Shown piece after piece: positions 1-8,872 of a DNA stretch of 64,000 nt. Positions within the stretch are counted from its first letter, which is position 1. Every line of letters begins with the position of its first letter. Below the pieces are notes generated by a model. That model was not told the DNA's origin. It did not search any database and saw only the letters and a program-made list of their open reading frames with translations. Source of the DNA: Bartonella sp. HY038 (GTDB taxonomy: Bacteria; Pseudomonadota; Alphaproteobacteria; Rhizobiales; Rhizobiaceae); NCBI RefSeq assembly GCF_014117425.1, contig NZ_CP059725.1, positions 372,001 through 436,000 on the forward strand. The letters are read 5' to 3'. Both the position numbers and the translations under genes were made by a program.

Positions 1-1471
1 CCGCCTTTACTTTGAGCCATTAACCGCTGAAGATGTGCTATCTATCCTTGAAGCGGAAAAAGAAAAAGGCGAGCTTGTCGGTGTTATCGTTCAGTTTGGT
101 GGTCAAACGCCACTGAAATTGGCCGCAGCGCTTGAAAAGGCTGGTATTCCAATCCTTGGCACATCACCCGATGCAATTGATTTAGCCGAAGATCGTGATC
201 GCTTCCAAAAGCTTTTGGTAAAGCTTGATTTAACCCAACCTAAAAACGGTATTGCTTATTCGGTTGAGCAAGCGCGACTTATTGCAACAGAACTTGGTTT
301 TCCATTGGTTGTGCGTCCATCATATGTCTTGGGCGGCCGCGCTATGCAAATCATTAATGATGAGCGCAATTTGCAAAACTATCTTCTTGATACAGTTCCA
401 GAATTGGTACCTGAAGATATTAAAGCGCGTTATCCAAATGATAAAACTGGGCAAATCAATACGTTGCTTGGCAAAAACCCATTGCTTTTCGACACCTATT
501 TGACCAATGCTATTGAGGTTGATGTTGATTGCCTATGTGATGGCACCAATACGACAGTTGTTGGTATTATGGAGCACATCGAAGAAGCTGGTATCCATTC
601 GGGCGATTCAGCCTGTTCACTTCCAGTCCACACTTTGTCTGCTGAAATTGTTGCAGAATTAGAACGCCAAACAGCAGCGCTTGCTAAGGCATTGCATGTT
701 GGTGGTTTAATGAATGTGCAATATGCGATTAAAGATGGTGTCATTTATGTGCTTGAGGTTAATCCTCGTGCATCACGCACGGTGCCATTCGTTGCAAAAG
801 CTATTGGCCGACCTGTTGCAAAAATCGCTGCCCGCATTATGGCAGGTGAACAATTGGATGGTGCTTATAATCAATATGGTGGCAAGCCGATTGAACCAAA
901 GCGCCAACATATTGCAGTTAAAGAAGCAGTATTTCCATTTGCGCGTTTCCCTGGTGTTGACACTTTGCTTGGGCCAGAAATGCGCTCAACTGGTGAGGTT
1001 ATGGGGCTTGATTATGATTTTGCTATGGCTTTTGCCAAAGCACAGCTAGGTGCTGGTGTAGATCTTCCTCGCTCTGGTACTTTATTTGTTTCTGTGCGTG
1101 ATAGCGATAAGGCGCGGGTACTAAAACCAGTCAAACAATTGGCAGCCCTTGGTTTTTCTATTCTTGCTTCAAGCGGTACGCAAAAATTCTTGAGCGAAAA
1201 TGGTGTGGAAGCTACTAAAATCAATAAGGTTTTAGAAGGCCATCCGCATATTGAAGATGCCATTCGCAACCGTCAGGTGCATATTATCTTTAATACTACC
1301 GATAGCCCAAGTGCGGTATCCGATTCCAAATCGCTTCGTCTTGCTGCGTTGTTGCAAAAAGTACCTTATTACACCACCATATCTGGTGCTGAATCAGTTG
1401 CTGAAGCAATTGAAGCCTTAAATGCTGGCTCACTTGAAGTGCGCGCATTGCAAGAATATTTTATTGCATAA
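1..1471 (+). CDS. carB: Carbamoyl-phosphate synthase large subunit, C-terminal part (partial)
   Basis: The large subunit of carbamoyl-phosphate synthase makes carbamoyl phosphate from bicarbonate, ammonia and two ATP for arginine and pyrimidine synthesis in the cytoplasm. The frame is open from base 2, so the gene starts upstream of the window. About 490 residues are visible: the second ATP-grasp half ([14 protein letters not shown] near the start, then [14 protein letters not shown] and the metal/ATP site [14 protein letters not shown]) followed by the C-terminal MGS-like allosteric domain ([12 protein letters not shown] onward). No frameshift is seen. Two strong hairpins follow the stop codon, so carB probably ends its transcript here. 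Confidence 0.97.
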   Translation, partial: RLYFEPLTAEDVLSILEAEKEKGELVGVIVQFGGQTPLKLAAALEKAGIPILGTSPDAIDLAEDRDRFQKLLVKLDLTQPKNGIAYSVEQARLIATELGFPLVVRPSYVLGGRAMQIINDERNLQNYLLDTVPELVPEDIKARYPNDKTGQINTLLGKNPLLFDTYLTNAIEVDVDCLCDGTNTTVVGIMEHIEEAGIHSGDSACSLPVHTLSAEIVAELERQTAALAKALHVGGLMNVQYAIKDGVIYVLEVNPRASRTVPFVAKAIGRPVAKIAARIMAGEQLDGAYNQYGGKPIEPKRQHIAVKEAVFPFARFPGVDTLLGPEMRSTGEVMGLDYDFAMAFAKAQLGAGVDLPRSGTLFVSVRDSDKARVLKPVKQLAALGFSILASSGTQKFLSENGVEATKINKVLEGHPHIEDAIRNRQVHIIFNTTDSPSAVSDSKSLRLAALLQKVPYYTTISGAESVAEAIEALNAGSLEVRALQEYFIA

Positions 1472-1481
1472 GCTTAATTTC

Positions 1482-1509
1482 AGCTAGGGGGTAGCTTCCT
1501 AGCTTTTAT
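1482..1509 (+). terminator. Rho-independent terminator 1 after carB
   Basis: AGCTAGG pairs with CCTAGCT around a 9-nt loop and is followed by TTTTATTT, directly after the carB stop codon. It is weaker than the hairpin that follows it. Confidence 0.55.
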
Positions 1510-1524
1510 TTGAAACTAAAAGAG

Positions 1525-1559
1525 CCAAGCATTTGTTCATCACAAATGCTTGGTTTTTT
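1525..1559 (+). terminator. Rho-independent terminator 2 after carB
   Basis: An 11-bp perfect stem (CCAAGCATTTG with CAAATGCTTGG, 7-nt loop) is followed by a run of six T. It is a strong terminator in tandem with the previous hairpin. Confidence 0.9.
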
Positions 1560-1715
1560 ATTTTGGTCTTTTTATTTTTGGCGTGTATGTTATGGGCAAG
1601 AGTTGTTATGCAATGACTTTTTGACATAATAGTTGTTGTTGCAATTAAAACGCCTTTAAAGTCAAACTGATGCGGCAGCTTTGCGTTAAATAGAAAATGC
1701 AATGGGGGAATAAAA

Positions 1716-2249
1716 ATGGTGGCAGATTTAAAAAAGCGGATTGAAATTTGTGTTGCTAATATTACGACATTGAAAGTTGATGCAATTGTAAATGCTGCCA
1801 ATAGCTCATTATTGGGCGGTGGCGGCGTTGATGGTGCAATTCATCGCGCTGCCGGGCCTGAGCTTGCGCTTGAATGTCGTATGTTGAATGGCTGTAAAAC
1901 GGGGCAAGCAAAAATAACTAAAGCCTATAAATTGCCTGCACAATTTGTGATCCATACGGTTGGGCCGGTTTGGCAAGATGGTAATCATGATGAGCCAAAA
2001 TTACTGAGGGATTGTTATCAAAATTCATTTTTGCTTGCCGAAAAACACCAATGCCAAACAATTGCGTTTCCGGCAATTTCAACCGGAATCTATCGCTTCC
2101 CAGTCTTGGCTGCTGCTAAAATTGCTATTGAGGCAATAGGCAATTTGATGCAAGATCATGAAACACCACAAAAGGTTATTTTTTGTTGTTTTTCAAATGA
2201 AGTGGCACAATTATATGAACAAGCTTTGGAAGATTATTTGAAAAACTAA
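1716..2249 (+). CDS. Macrodomain protein, probable O-acetyl-ADP-ribose deacetylase
   Basis: This 177-residue protein is a single macrodomain of the MacroD/YmdB type, which hydrolyses O-acetyl-ADP-ribose and can remove mono-ADP-ribose from proteins or nucleic acids. The ADP-ribose-binding loop is clear: IVNAANSSLLGGGGVDGAIH at about residues 27-46, and the second loop AFPAISTGIYRFP near residue 115. The length fits a stand-alone bacterial enzyme. It starts at an ATG after AATGGGGGAATAAAA, a good ribosome-binding site. It is monocistronic, between the carB terminators and a bidirectional terminator. The natural substrate cannot be told from sequence. Confidence 0.9.
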   Translation: MVADLKKRIEICVANITTLKVDAIVNAANSSLLGGGGVDGAIHRAAGPELALECRMLNGCKTGQAKITKAYKLPAQFVIHTVGPVWQDGNHDEPKLLRDCYQNSFLLAEKHQCQTIAFPAISTGIYRFPVLAAAKIAIEAIGNLMQDHETPQKVIFCCFSNEVAQLYEQALEDYLKN

Positions 2250-2256
2250 CCTGCAA

Positions 2257-2290
2257 TAAAAAGATCGCTTTAAAAGGCGATCTCTTTTTT
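2257..2290. terminator. Bidirectional terminator between macrodomain gene and rlmE
   Basis: AGATCGC pairs with GCGATCT around an 8-nt loop. A T-run follows on the plus strand and an A-run precedes it, so it can end both the macrodomain gene and the convergent rlmE transcript. Confidence 0.8.
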
Positions 2291-2315
2291 AATTAGATAG
2301 ATGTAATTTAAAAAA

Positions 2316-3026
2316 TCAGCCTTTAAAGTCACGAGCGAGCAAATAAAGCTCCACCGACTCGGCACGTGATGCTGGCGGCTTAACATGGTGGACAGATTTA
2401 AAGTTTTTCTTCAACATGGTAAGCAACTCATTTTCAGTGCCACCTTGGAAGGTCTTGGTTAGAAAGTGGCCGCCCGGCCTTAGCACTGAAATAGCAAAAT
2501 CAGCCGCAACTTCACAAAGATGGGTTGTCCGCAAATGGTCGGTGCGGCGATGCCCAGTGGTTGGCGCTGCCATATCTGATATGACAAGGTCTGGTTTGCT
2601 GCCAAGCGCATCAAGTAGTTTTTGCGGTGCATCATCATCAAGAAAATCCATTTCCAGCAAAATAACCCCGCTTAACGGATCAACATGTAGATAATCGATA
2701 CCAACAACACTCGGCGCTTCTTCGGTGGAGCCCACAAGATCGGCTGCAACTTGGCACCAACCACCTGGTGCTGCGCCAAGATCAATAACTTTCTGGCCTT
2801 TTTTGAGTAGTTTATAACGGTCGTTTATTTCGATCAGCTTATAAGCCGCACGTGAGCGATAGCCATCAATTTTGGATTGATGCACGTAAGGATCATTAAG
2901 ATGGCGTTCAAGCCAACGGCGTGATGATTCCTTGATCGTGCCGGCTTTCTTTTTAACGCGATTAAATAATTGCCGACTACCGGCACCACCTCTACCACCG
3001 GTTGTTGTTGGTTTGCTCTTTTTCAT
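2316..3026 (-). CDS. rlmE: 23S rRNA 2'-O-ribose U2552 methyltransferase
   Basis: RlmE (FtsJ/RrmJ) methylates the 2'-hydroxyl of U2552 in the 23S A-loop using SAM, a late step in 50S assembly. The 236-residue protein has a basic Gly-rich N-terminus, the family signature [12 protein letters not shown] near residue 55, the SAM-binding motif [15 protein letters not shown] near residue 80, a catalytic Asp in [13 protein letters not shown], and the catalytic Lys in [12 protein letters not shown]. Its ATG overlaps the ppx stop codon (ATGA), so the two genes are translationally coupled. Confidence 0.96.
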   Translation of the reverse strand: MKKSKPTTTGGRGGAGSRQLFNRVKKKAGTIKESSRRWLERHLNDPYVHQSKIDGYRSRAAYKLIEINDRYKLLKKGQKVIDLGAAPGGWCQVAADLVGSTEEAPSVVGIDYLHVDPLSGVILLEMDFLDDDAPQKLLDALGSKPDLVISDMAAPTTGHRRTDHLRTTHLCEVAADFAISVLRPGGHFLTKTFQGGTENELLTMLKKNFKSVHHVKPPASRAESVELYLLARDFKG

Positions 3027-4756
3027 TTGTTATTTACCTTATCATAATGGTTTTGTCGGCGCGCAAATCGGCTTTTGCGCCATGCGCCGCTATGCGACAT
3101 AAGTTCGGTTAAAATGCCCTCACGCAAACCGCGATCGGCAACGCGAAGGCGGCCACTTGGCCAAATATCGCGAATGGCTTCAAGAATGGCGCAGCCTGCC
3201 AAAACAAGATCGGCGCGATCTGCACCAATGCAAGGATTGGCAACCCGTTCGCTCATATTCCATGATAGAAGCTTTTCAGTCATTCTATCAACCTCATTGC
3301 TTTGCATCCACATGCCGTCAATACGGCGGCGATCATAGCGCTCAAGCTTAAGATGTATGCCAGCAAGCGTGGTAACAGTGCCAGAGGTGCCGAGTAAATG
3401 GAAGCCTTGACTATTGACCAATGCACCAAGCTTTTCGCGCTCATTGAAATTGGCAAGCAAATCAGTGACATGCTTTTTCATGGCATTAAAATCATTAGCT
3501 GTTACCGTTTCACCACCAAAAAGCTCGGCAAGAGTAACAACACCAACCGGCAGGGATGTCCAAGCAATAATATGATCGGCAAGGCGCGGTGAGCGGCGAT
3601 GCGAGACATCAATCAGCGCAATTTCAGACGAGCCACCACCAATGTCAAAGAGTACGATGGCTTCTGTTTCAGGTTCCACCAAAGTGCCACAGCCTGATAC
3701 GGCAAGCCGTGCCTCAGTTTCACGGTTGACAATTTCAAGCGCAAGTCCTGTCTCACTTTTAACGCGGGCAATAAATTCTTCACCATTTTGCGCAGAGCGA
3801 CAAGCTTCCGTTGCAATAAGCCGTTGATGGCTAATATTGCATTGTGATAATTTATTGGCACAAATTTTTAAAGCTTCAATGGCACGGTTCATTGCCGTTT
3901 CGCTTAGATTATTGTGGCGGCTTAGACCCTCACCAAGGCGTACAATACGCGAAAATGCATCAATAACTCGAAAATAGCCTGGGCGCGTTGGCGAGGCAAT
4001 CAGCAGGCGGCAATTATTGGTGCCAAGATCAAGCGCCGCATAAAGACCATTATTGCGCGTTGGTTTGTCATAATGAGTATGGTTAGGTAAGCCCTCTTTG
4101 AGTTTGGTGAAAGTTTGATTGTCAGCACCTGCAAGCCCAACTTGCTTTTCAAAGCTACGATTGTTTTTTGTGTTATTGCTTTGCCTGCCACCATGGCGCT
4201 TTAAATGAAACTTACGATAGCGGCGCTCAGGTATTGGATCTTTTTCGCTGTTTTCGATCGTTTTAGCGCTAAAGGGCAAAACAGCACTATTGCTTTTATT
4301 TTTAGCGCAAGGCTTATCAGCCTGTCGATCCTGACTATCCGCATGCGTGATAGGTGGCTGTAGAGATTGATTAGCGCGCGCAATAGTCGAACGTCTACGC
4401 CGGCGCTTTTTATTGGGCGTAGCAGTCGTTTTACCTTCTTGCGCCATTTTGGACGCAAAGGGCCTATTGGTATTATCCGTTATAGGACTATTGGTATCTG
4501 CCACTTTACTGCTAGCAGCCGTGACACCATTACCTTGTAGGTTTTGGCCATTTAAGTTGGCATTACGCGATTTTTGTCGCCTTCTTGCCCGCTTTTTTGT
4601 CTTAAAAGGGCGTACACCATCATGAGATGATTGCTGCGTAGTTAAACGCGAGCTATCATCATTTAAAGTATTGACGATAGCTTTTTTATCAGCTTCCATA
4701 TCGTCACCAGCCCCCCGTACCGGCTTTTTATAGCCTTCATGTAGCGGAGTCATCAT
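3023..4756 (-). CDS. ppx: Ppx/GppA phosphatase family protein with long basic N-terminal extension
   Basis: The C-terminal ~340 residues form an exopolyphosphatase/guanosine pentaphosphatase domain: the phosphate-1 motif [16 protein letters not shown] near residue 240, and [16 protein letters not shown] for phosphate 2. It should act on polyphosphate or pppGpp. The first ~235 residues are low complexity and rich in Lys, Arg, Asn and Ser (for example [11 protein letters not shown] and KKRRRRRS), with no recognisable fold. Rhizobial Ppx homologues often carry a shorter basic leader, so this may be an expanded version. The start (MMTPL) follows AAGGAATAG. It overlaps rlmE by four bases. Confidence 0.9.
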   Translation of the reverse strand: MMTPLHEGYKKPVRGAGDDMEADKKAIVNTLNDDSSRLTTQQSSHDGVRPFKTKKRARRRQKSRNANLNGQNLQGNGVTAASSKVADTNSPITDNTNRPFASKMAQEGKTTATPNKKRRRRRSTIARANQSLQPPITHADSQDRQADKPCAKNKSNSAVLPFSAKTIENSEKDPIPERRYRKFHLKRHGGRQSNNTKNNRSFEKQVGLAGADNQTFTKLKEGLPNHTHYDKPTRNNGLYAALDLGTNNCRLLIASPTRPGYFRVIDAFSRIVRLGEGLSRHNNLSETAMNRAIEALKICANKLSQCNISHQRLIATEACRSAQNGEEFIARVKSETGLALEIVNRETEARLAVSGCGTLVEPETEAIVLFDIGGGSSEIALIDVSHRRSPRLADHIIAWTSLPVGVVTLAELFGGETVTANDFNAMKKHVTDLLANFNEREKLGALVNSQGFHLLGTSGTVTTLAGIHLKLERYDRRRIDGMWMQSNEVDRMTEKLLSWNMSERVANPCIGADRADLVLAGCAILEAIRDIWPSGRLRVADRGLREGILTELMSHSGAWRKSRFARRQNHYDKVNNK

Positions 4757-5274
4757 CTATTCCTTGTGAGCGCTACACAATCATTTAAGCATTCTCAATC
4801 GGGCTAGATTAAAGCCTTGAATAACAATTGCTTAATATAAGGCACAATTTTAAATGGATAAAATTGAGCTTGAGAGGAGCACTTAATATTTTACGTTGCC
4901 ATTAATGTAACAGTGCTTTGACAATTTACCAATAGGTAAATGACATAATCTTGATTTTTTTGCCCGTAAACTGTGCGTTTTTTGATTTTGATGCAACAAT
5001 AGCTGTCTAAATAGCAAATTTCAGCAAAAACACCAACAAATGATAAGACCGTTATCAGGTTACCGCTTGATTTAGTTTGATAGCGAAATTGTGATAAGTG
5101 AGAGGCTTTTGTTTCAGCCGTTTTATTACTATATATTGAATATAAATAGAATTGTGGGAGCAATATTTATAACTAACCTAGAACAAAATTAAAAAATTTA
5201 TTTAACTGAAAAAGAAAATTTAAAATGCTTGTGATGATTAGTTATTATTACATGCTAATAAGAAGGAAAAATTC
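4757..5274. other. Intergenic region with a candidate operator dyad
   Basis: This AT-rich stretch separates divergent ppx and the HdeD-like gene. I see no credible gene; a 90-codon minus-strand frame has no homology I recognise and no good ribosome-binding site. It contains TTGACA (4918-4923) followed at once by an 18-bp dyad, ATTTACC-AATA-GGTAAAT (4924-4941). A -10 element at normal spacing is not clear, so a promoter is only suggested. Confidence 0.5.
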
Positions 5275-5841
5275 ATGTCTTCATTTAATTCAAGAAATAA
5301 CATGCCTCCCCTTCCTAATATTGGTATTAAATGGGGCTGGTTTTTAGCGCTTGGTATTGCGCTTTTAGTGATAGGTTTCATTGCAGGTGTTTATACCTTG
5401 GCGGCATCTGTTGTTGCAGCCTTTTATATTGGTGCTTTAATGATATTTGGCGGTGTCGCCCAAATTTTCCAAGCTTTTAGTGTTAAGGGTTGGGGGCAGT
5501 TCCTGTTGTGGCTGATTGCCGGTATCATTTATTTGCTAGCTGGATTTGTTTGTTTTTATAATCCTCTTGAAGCTGTTGTTGTGTTGACCTTTGTGCTTGG
5601 CTTCTTCCTTATCTTATCCGGGGCTTTGCGTATTGTGATTGGTTTCCAAAATAATGGCATCACTGGATCTGGTTGGATTATTCTAGCTGGTGTGCTTTCT
5701 GTGCTTTTGGGTCTTATGATTCTTATTGGTTGGCCTGCCAATTCATTTTATATTATTGGTATTTTCATTGCCATTGATCTTATTTTCCAAGGATGGGGCT
5801 GTATTGCATTTGCGCTTGGTTTAAAAGCTATTCAGAAATAA
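5275..5841 (+). CDS. HdeD family (DUF308) membrane protein
   Basis: A 188-residue integral membrane protein with about six hydrophobic segments in paired repeats, as in HdeD/DUF308 proteins. The N-terminus (SFNSRNNMPPLPNIGIKWGW) leads into the first helix, and Gly-rich helices such as LVIGFIAGVYTLAASVVAAF and ALMIFGGVAQIFQAF match the family. E. coli HdeD belongs to the acid-resistance island, but the biochemical role of the family is unknown, and nothing here proves an acid-stress role. AAGAAGGAAAA precedes the ATG. A terminator follows, so it is monocistronic. Confidence 0.85.
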   Translation: MSSFNSRNNMPPLPNIGIKWGWFLALGIALLVIGFIAGVYTLAASVVAAFYIGALMIFGGVAQIFQAFSVKGWGQFLLWLIAGIIYLLAGFVCFYNPLEAVVVLTFVLGFFLILSGALRIVIGFQNNGITGSGWIILAGVLSVLLGLMILIGWPANSFYIIGIFIAIDLIFQGWGCIAFALGLKAIQK

Positions 5842-5864
5842 AAGCTTTTTAAAAAGACAGGTTT

Positions 5865-5913
5865 AAAGCAGGGCTTGAAGCAGGATTTTAAATCCATTCA
5901 GCTCTGCTTTTTT
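5865..5913 (+). terminator. Terminator after HdeD-like gene
   Basis: AAAGCAG (5865-5871) pairs with CTGCTTT (5904-5910), extended imperfectly inward, and is followed by TTTTATTTT. Confidence 0.6.
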
Positions 5914-6003
5914 ATTTTAATCATCTTCACATTATAGCCAAACTGCATTACCTTAGAACTGCAATAAATATAGGTAATTGCAATAAATATGGGGAAGGCT
6001 TTT

Positions 6004-6201
6004 ATGAAAATTACAATTGAACTTGATGATATGAGTGCAAATGGCTTAAGAGCATTTAATGATAAGGAATGTAAGGGTTGCTCAATCGAAATGGCAGCAA
6101 GCCAACTCCTAGCTAAGACTTTAAAAGAACTGGGCTATGTTACCGATATTGCTCAAACAGGAACATTGCCGGAGAATTTGAATTCATCGAATGACGATTG
6201 A
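6004..6201 (+). CDS. Small hypothetical protein (65 aa)
   Basis: Not recognised. The start MKITIELDD is chosen because GGGGAAGG lies 6 nt upstream of this ATG; an in-frame ATG 15 nt earlier overlaps that ribosome-binding site. The protein is soluble and acidic, with a beta-like N-terminus, two nearby Cys in KECKGCS, and an amphipathic helix (MAASQLLAKTLKELGYV). Its 3' end overlaps the next small gene by 11 bases, so the two are probably translated together. The N-terminus loosely recalls ribbon-helix-helix proteins, but this is not firm. Confidence 0.6.
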   Translation: MKITIELDDMSANGLRAFNDKECKGCSIEMAASQLLAKTLKELGYVTDIAQTGTLPENLNSSNDD

Positions 6202-6436
6202 TCATAAAAACCAAAAAAGCACTGGACAGCAACATTCAGAAAATGCTGGCCAAAGCTATAAAGATATCGGGCAATTGCCAATCAAGCAGGTAAAAAGACG
6301 CTTTTTTTTACTGCTTACATTGGCATTGGTTCTTATCGCCGTATTGGTGTGGTTAACGCTTGCGGTGTTAGAGGCTAATAATATTGAACCGTTCGGCGAA
6401 TTAGCAATATTGCTAACTTCATTTATAGTTGTTTGA
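6191..6436 (+). CDS. Small hypothetical membrane protein (81 aa)
   Basis: Not recognised. A polar Gln/Lys/Ser-rich N-terminus of ~38 residues is followed by a basic patch (KQVKRRF), a strong transmembrane helix (FLLLTLALVLIAVLVWLTLAV) and a short hydrophobic tail (LAILLTSFIVV). The positive-inside rule suggests a cytoplasmic N-terminus. It overlaps the preceding small gene and converges on the secreted TolA-like gene, leaving only 17 bases between stop codons. Confidence 0.55.
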   Translation: MTIDHKNQKSTGQQHSENAGQSYKDIGQLPIKQVKRRFFLLLTLALVLIAVLVWLTLAVLEANNIEPFGELAILLTSFIVV

Positions 6437-6453
6437 TTCTTAGAATTTTTATT

Positions 6454-6987
6454 TTACCTTTTAGGTGCAATTAAGTTTAATAAAATCTTGCGCCAGCTAT
6501 CATAATGTTCAACTGGTAATCCTTTAAAAGGTGAACAGCGATTTAAAGCGGCTTTTGCTGTTGTCGCCATAATTTTTTGTTGTTTTTCATCGCCGCCAAT
6601 TGGCGTTATTTTTGCTTCACCGATAATCGCACCATCGCGATCAAGCTCCATTTCTACTTGAACACTTAAACGCTCAATACCATCACTGCCAAAGCCTACT
6701 GGTAGGCTCCATATATGGGACATACAGCCTTGAATAACTGATCCAACGGTTTGAGCAAGATTGGCTTTGTTATTGCTACTAATTTGCTCACCAAAGCCTT
6801 GTTTCCTCCCATCTGGTGTTGTGTTTGGGGGTTCTGGATAAATTGGACGCTTTGAAATATTGTCTTTTAATGGCAAAGAGTCTACAACCAGATATGATGG
6901 GGTTGACGCTGATTTTTCAGCATATGCAGCAGGTTGAAAAATTATGAGCGTAAAAAGCACATAGGGAAAATGTTTCTTAAAAACCAA
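6454..6987 (-). CDS. Secreted stand-alone TolA C-terminal-domain protein
   Basis: A 177-residue protein with an N-terminal signal peptide (KKHFPYVLFTLIIFQPAAYA, cut probably after AYA) and a C-terminal domain clearly paralogous to the C-domain of the neighbouring TolA. Shared landmarks include TVGSVIQGCMSHIW, the II-GEAKITPIGGDEKQQKIM segment and RCSPFKGLPVEHYDSWR. It lacks TolA's long proline-rich stalk and has no clear retained membrane anchor, so I infer a soluble periplasmic protein. It lies 87 bases downstream of tolA and may share its transcript. Two conserved Cys (GCM, RCSPF) could form the disulfide typical of this domain. Function unknown; it could modulate TolA contacts with TolB/Pal or porins. 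Confidence 0.8.
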   Translation of the reverse strand: MVFKKHFPYVLFTLIIFQPAAYAEKSASTPSYLVVDSLPLKDNISKRPIYPEPPNTTPDGRKQGFGEQISSNNKANLAQTVGSVIQGCMSHIWSLPVGFGSDGIERLSVQVEMELDRDGAIIGEAKITPIGGDEKQQKIMATTAKAALNRCSPFKGLPVEHYDSWRKILLNLIAPKR

Positions 6988-7074
6988 AACTCAACCTCCA
7001 ATCTCGATCATATTTTTTCCAACATCACAAAACAAATGGTACTTGAATTTTTTTGTTTTAGAAAGCCATCAAAT

Positions 7075-8340
7075 TTATTGTTTCGATGGATAAAGATTAA
7101 GAGTAATTAGACGCCATTGTGCATAGGATTCGGCAGGTAGCCCTTTAAATGGTGAGCATCTTTTCAAAGCAGCTAGCCCTGTCGTCAACATGATTCTTTG
7201 TGCACTTGCATCGCCGCCAATAGGTGTCAATTGTGGCTCACCAATAATGTCTCCGTTGGGGCCTAACTCAAAAACGGCTTTGACCATTAATTCTTGGCTG
7301 CCTCCTGCTGCACTGATAGGCGGTCGCCAGACATTGGACATACAGCCTTGGATGATAGCACCAACGGTCTGCGCTAGCGCTTCTTTATCACCAATATTTT
7401 GCGAGCCACCAAAACCAGCCTCACCCTCACTGCGCCTAGCACCGCCACCTTGGGTTCGCGTTCTATCAACCATTGCAGTTTGTGGATTATTATTGATTAT
7501 ATCTGCAACATCTTCACCAGCGGCGGAGCTTGCTGAAGGCTTTGGTGTATCCGTCGGCGTACGTTCGGTGGTTTTGGCTGTTGCTTGCGGGCGTGCACCG
7601 GGGATCGGTGCATTTGTGGTTGGCAATTGCGGTACCGGTTCGACTTGCGTTGTTTCTTGTGGTTTTACAGCTTCTACTGGTTTTGAAACTGTTGGTTGTG
7701 GCTCAACTGGCTTTGGTTCTTGCGGCTTTGGCTCCATAGGTTTTGGTTGAAGCTCATCTTGCGTTGCGGCTTGTGTTGGGATCTCCTGTGGCTCTGGTTT
7801 TACGGGCTCAGGCTTCGGCTCAACCGGCTTTGGTTCTTGCGGCTTTGCGGGCTCTGGCTTGACAGTATTTGGTTTGTTTTGGTTTTCAACAATTTGTGGC
7901 GTTGGTGGCTCAGCCTTTGCCGTTACCTGTGTTGCATCCATTGCACCACTATCGGGCGTTGTTTCAATTGGTTTATCCTGCGGTGGTACAATATCAGGTT
8001 TAGCGTCAGGCTTACCTGCGGTTGGCTGGTTTGCATTGACATCGCGCGGCTTTTCTTTTGGTTTTAACGGTGTCGCAACATCAACCTCACCATCGCCGAC
8101 ATTTTCTGCAGCCGGCTTAACTGCAGGTTTTGTGGTTGGCTTCGGAGCAGGTTTTTCGGATAGAGGCGAAGTTTTATCACCCTCGCGTATTGATGCTTTA
8201 TCGCTAATTGGCACCAGCGTAATCGGCAATGCTTCCGTCAATGTATTTTCAAGCGGCTTTGGTACCGCATTAAAACTAATAAATGCGATAGCAAGTGCGA
8301 GTGCGTGTAACCCAACCGATGATAAAAAACCTGACTTCAT
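7075..8340 (-). CDS. tolA: Cell envelope integrity protein TolA (TonB-like energy transducer)
   Basis: TolA links the inner-membrane TolQR motor to the outer membrane during division. This 421-residue protein has one N-terminal membrane helix (VGLHALALAIAFISF, about residues 9-23), then a Pro/Lys/Glu-rich stalk of about 230 residues with repeats such as EPKPQEPKPVEP, and a globular C-domain from about residue 315 (ALAQTVGAIIQGCMSNVW through RCSPFKGLPAESYAQWR). The proline-rich rather than Ala-rich helical stalk is TonB-like, but the C-domain and position after tolQR favour TolA. tolB and pal, normally next, are absent from the window. Confidence 0.88.
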   Translation of the reverse strand: MKSGFLSSVGLHALALAIAFISFNAVPKPLENTLTEALPITLVPISDKASIREGDKTSPLSEKPAPKPTTKPAVKPAAENVGDGEVDVATPLKPKEKPRDVNANQPTAGKPDAKPDIVPPQDKPIETTPDSGAMDATQVTAKAEPPTPQIVENQNKPNTVKPEPAKPQEPKPVEPKPEPVKPEPQEIPTQAATQDELQPKPMEPKPQEPKPVEPQPTVSKPVEAVKPQETTQVEPVPQLPTTNAPIPGARPQATAKTTERTPTDTPKPSASSAAGEDVADIINNNPQTAMVDRTRTQGGGARRSEGEAGFGGSQNIGDKEALAQTVGAIIQGCMSNVWRPPISAAGGSQELMVKAVFELGPNGDIIGEPQLTPIGGDASAQRIMLTTGLAALKRCSPFKGLPAESYAQWRLITLNLYPSKQ

Positions 8341-8402
8341 ATTTTTCTACTTATGACTCTTGGTTGTAATTGGTAATTCTTGGCTATAATTGACTGCTAC
8401 CA

Positions 8403-8870
8403 TCATCGACCATTATTTGAAGGTGAGCTAGCAAGGGCAATATTACTAAAGCCAGCTTTTTGAATAAGATCAATAAGATCAAGAACTGTTTCATAATTGG
8501 CACTGCGTTCCCCTTGAACAACAACACGCTGTCCAAGCCCTTCTGAACTTAAAGCACCTACAGCTTTAAGATGAGGAACGATTTCATCACGCGGATAAAA
8601 CTCTTTTTTTATCGCATAACGCCCATCGGCGGTAACCGACACGGTTAAAGGTTCCTTTTGCGCCGAAATAGGCCCAGCACCCGATTTTGGTAAATCCATA
8701 GGTACGCCATTAATTAAAAGAGGTGCAGAAACCATGAAAATAATCAATAGAACCAACATAACATCCACCATCGGCGTCACGTTAATCTCACTCATTAAAG
8801 CACGTTTACCGCCTCTACCCCGTCCGCGCCGTCCATGGCCACTTCCTGATCCACCAACCGACATCGCCAT
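8403..8870 (-). CDS. tolR: Tol-Pal system protein TolR (ExbD/TolR family)
   Basis: TolR is a proton-channel component of the TolQRA motor. The 155-residue protein has a Gly/Arg-rich N-terminus (GGSGSGHGRRGRGRGGKRA), then SEINVTPMVDVMLVLLIIFMVSAP with the conserved membrane Asp (VD) needed for proton coupling, and a periplasmic domain. It starts 2 bases after the tolQ stop codon and is followed 62 bases later by tolA, indicating one operon. Confidence 0.93.
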   Translation of the reverse strand: MAMSVGGSGSGHGRRGRGRGGKRALMSEINVTPMVDVMLVLLIIFMVSAPLLINGVPMDLPKSGAGPISAQKEPLTVSVTADGRYAIKKEFYPRDEIVPHLKAVGALSSEGLGQRVVVQGERSANYETVLDLIDLIQKAGFSNIALASSPSNNGR

Positions 8871-8872
8871 GA

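Noticed and set aside
4891..5163. 90-codon minus-strand frame upstream of ppx
   Set aside because: No credible ribosome-binding site, and the frame covers a promoter-like region with a dyad.
7190..8356. Several long plus-strand frames opposite tolA
   Set aside because: They are antisense shadows of the proline-rich tolA stalk, whose repetitive codons keep other frames open.
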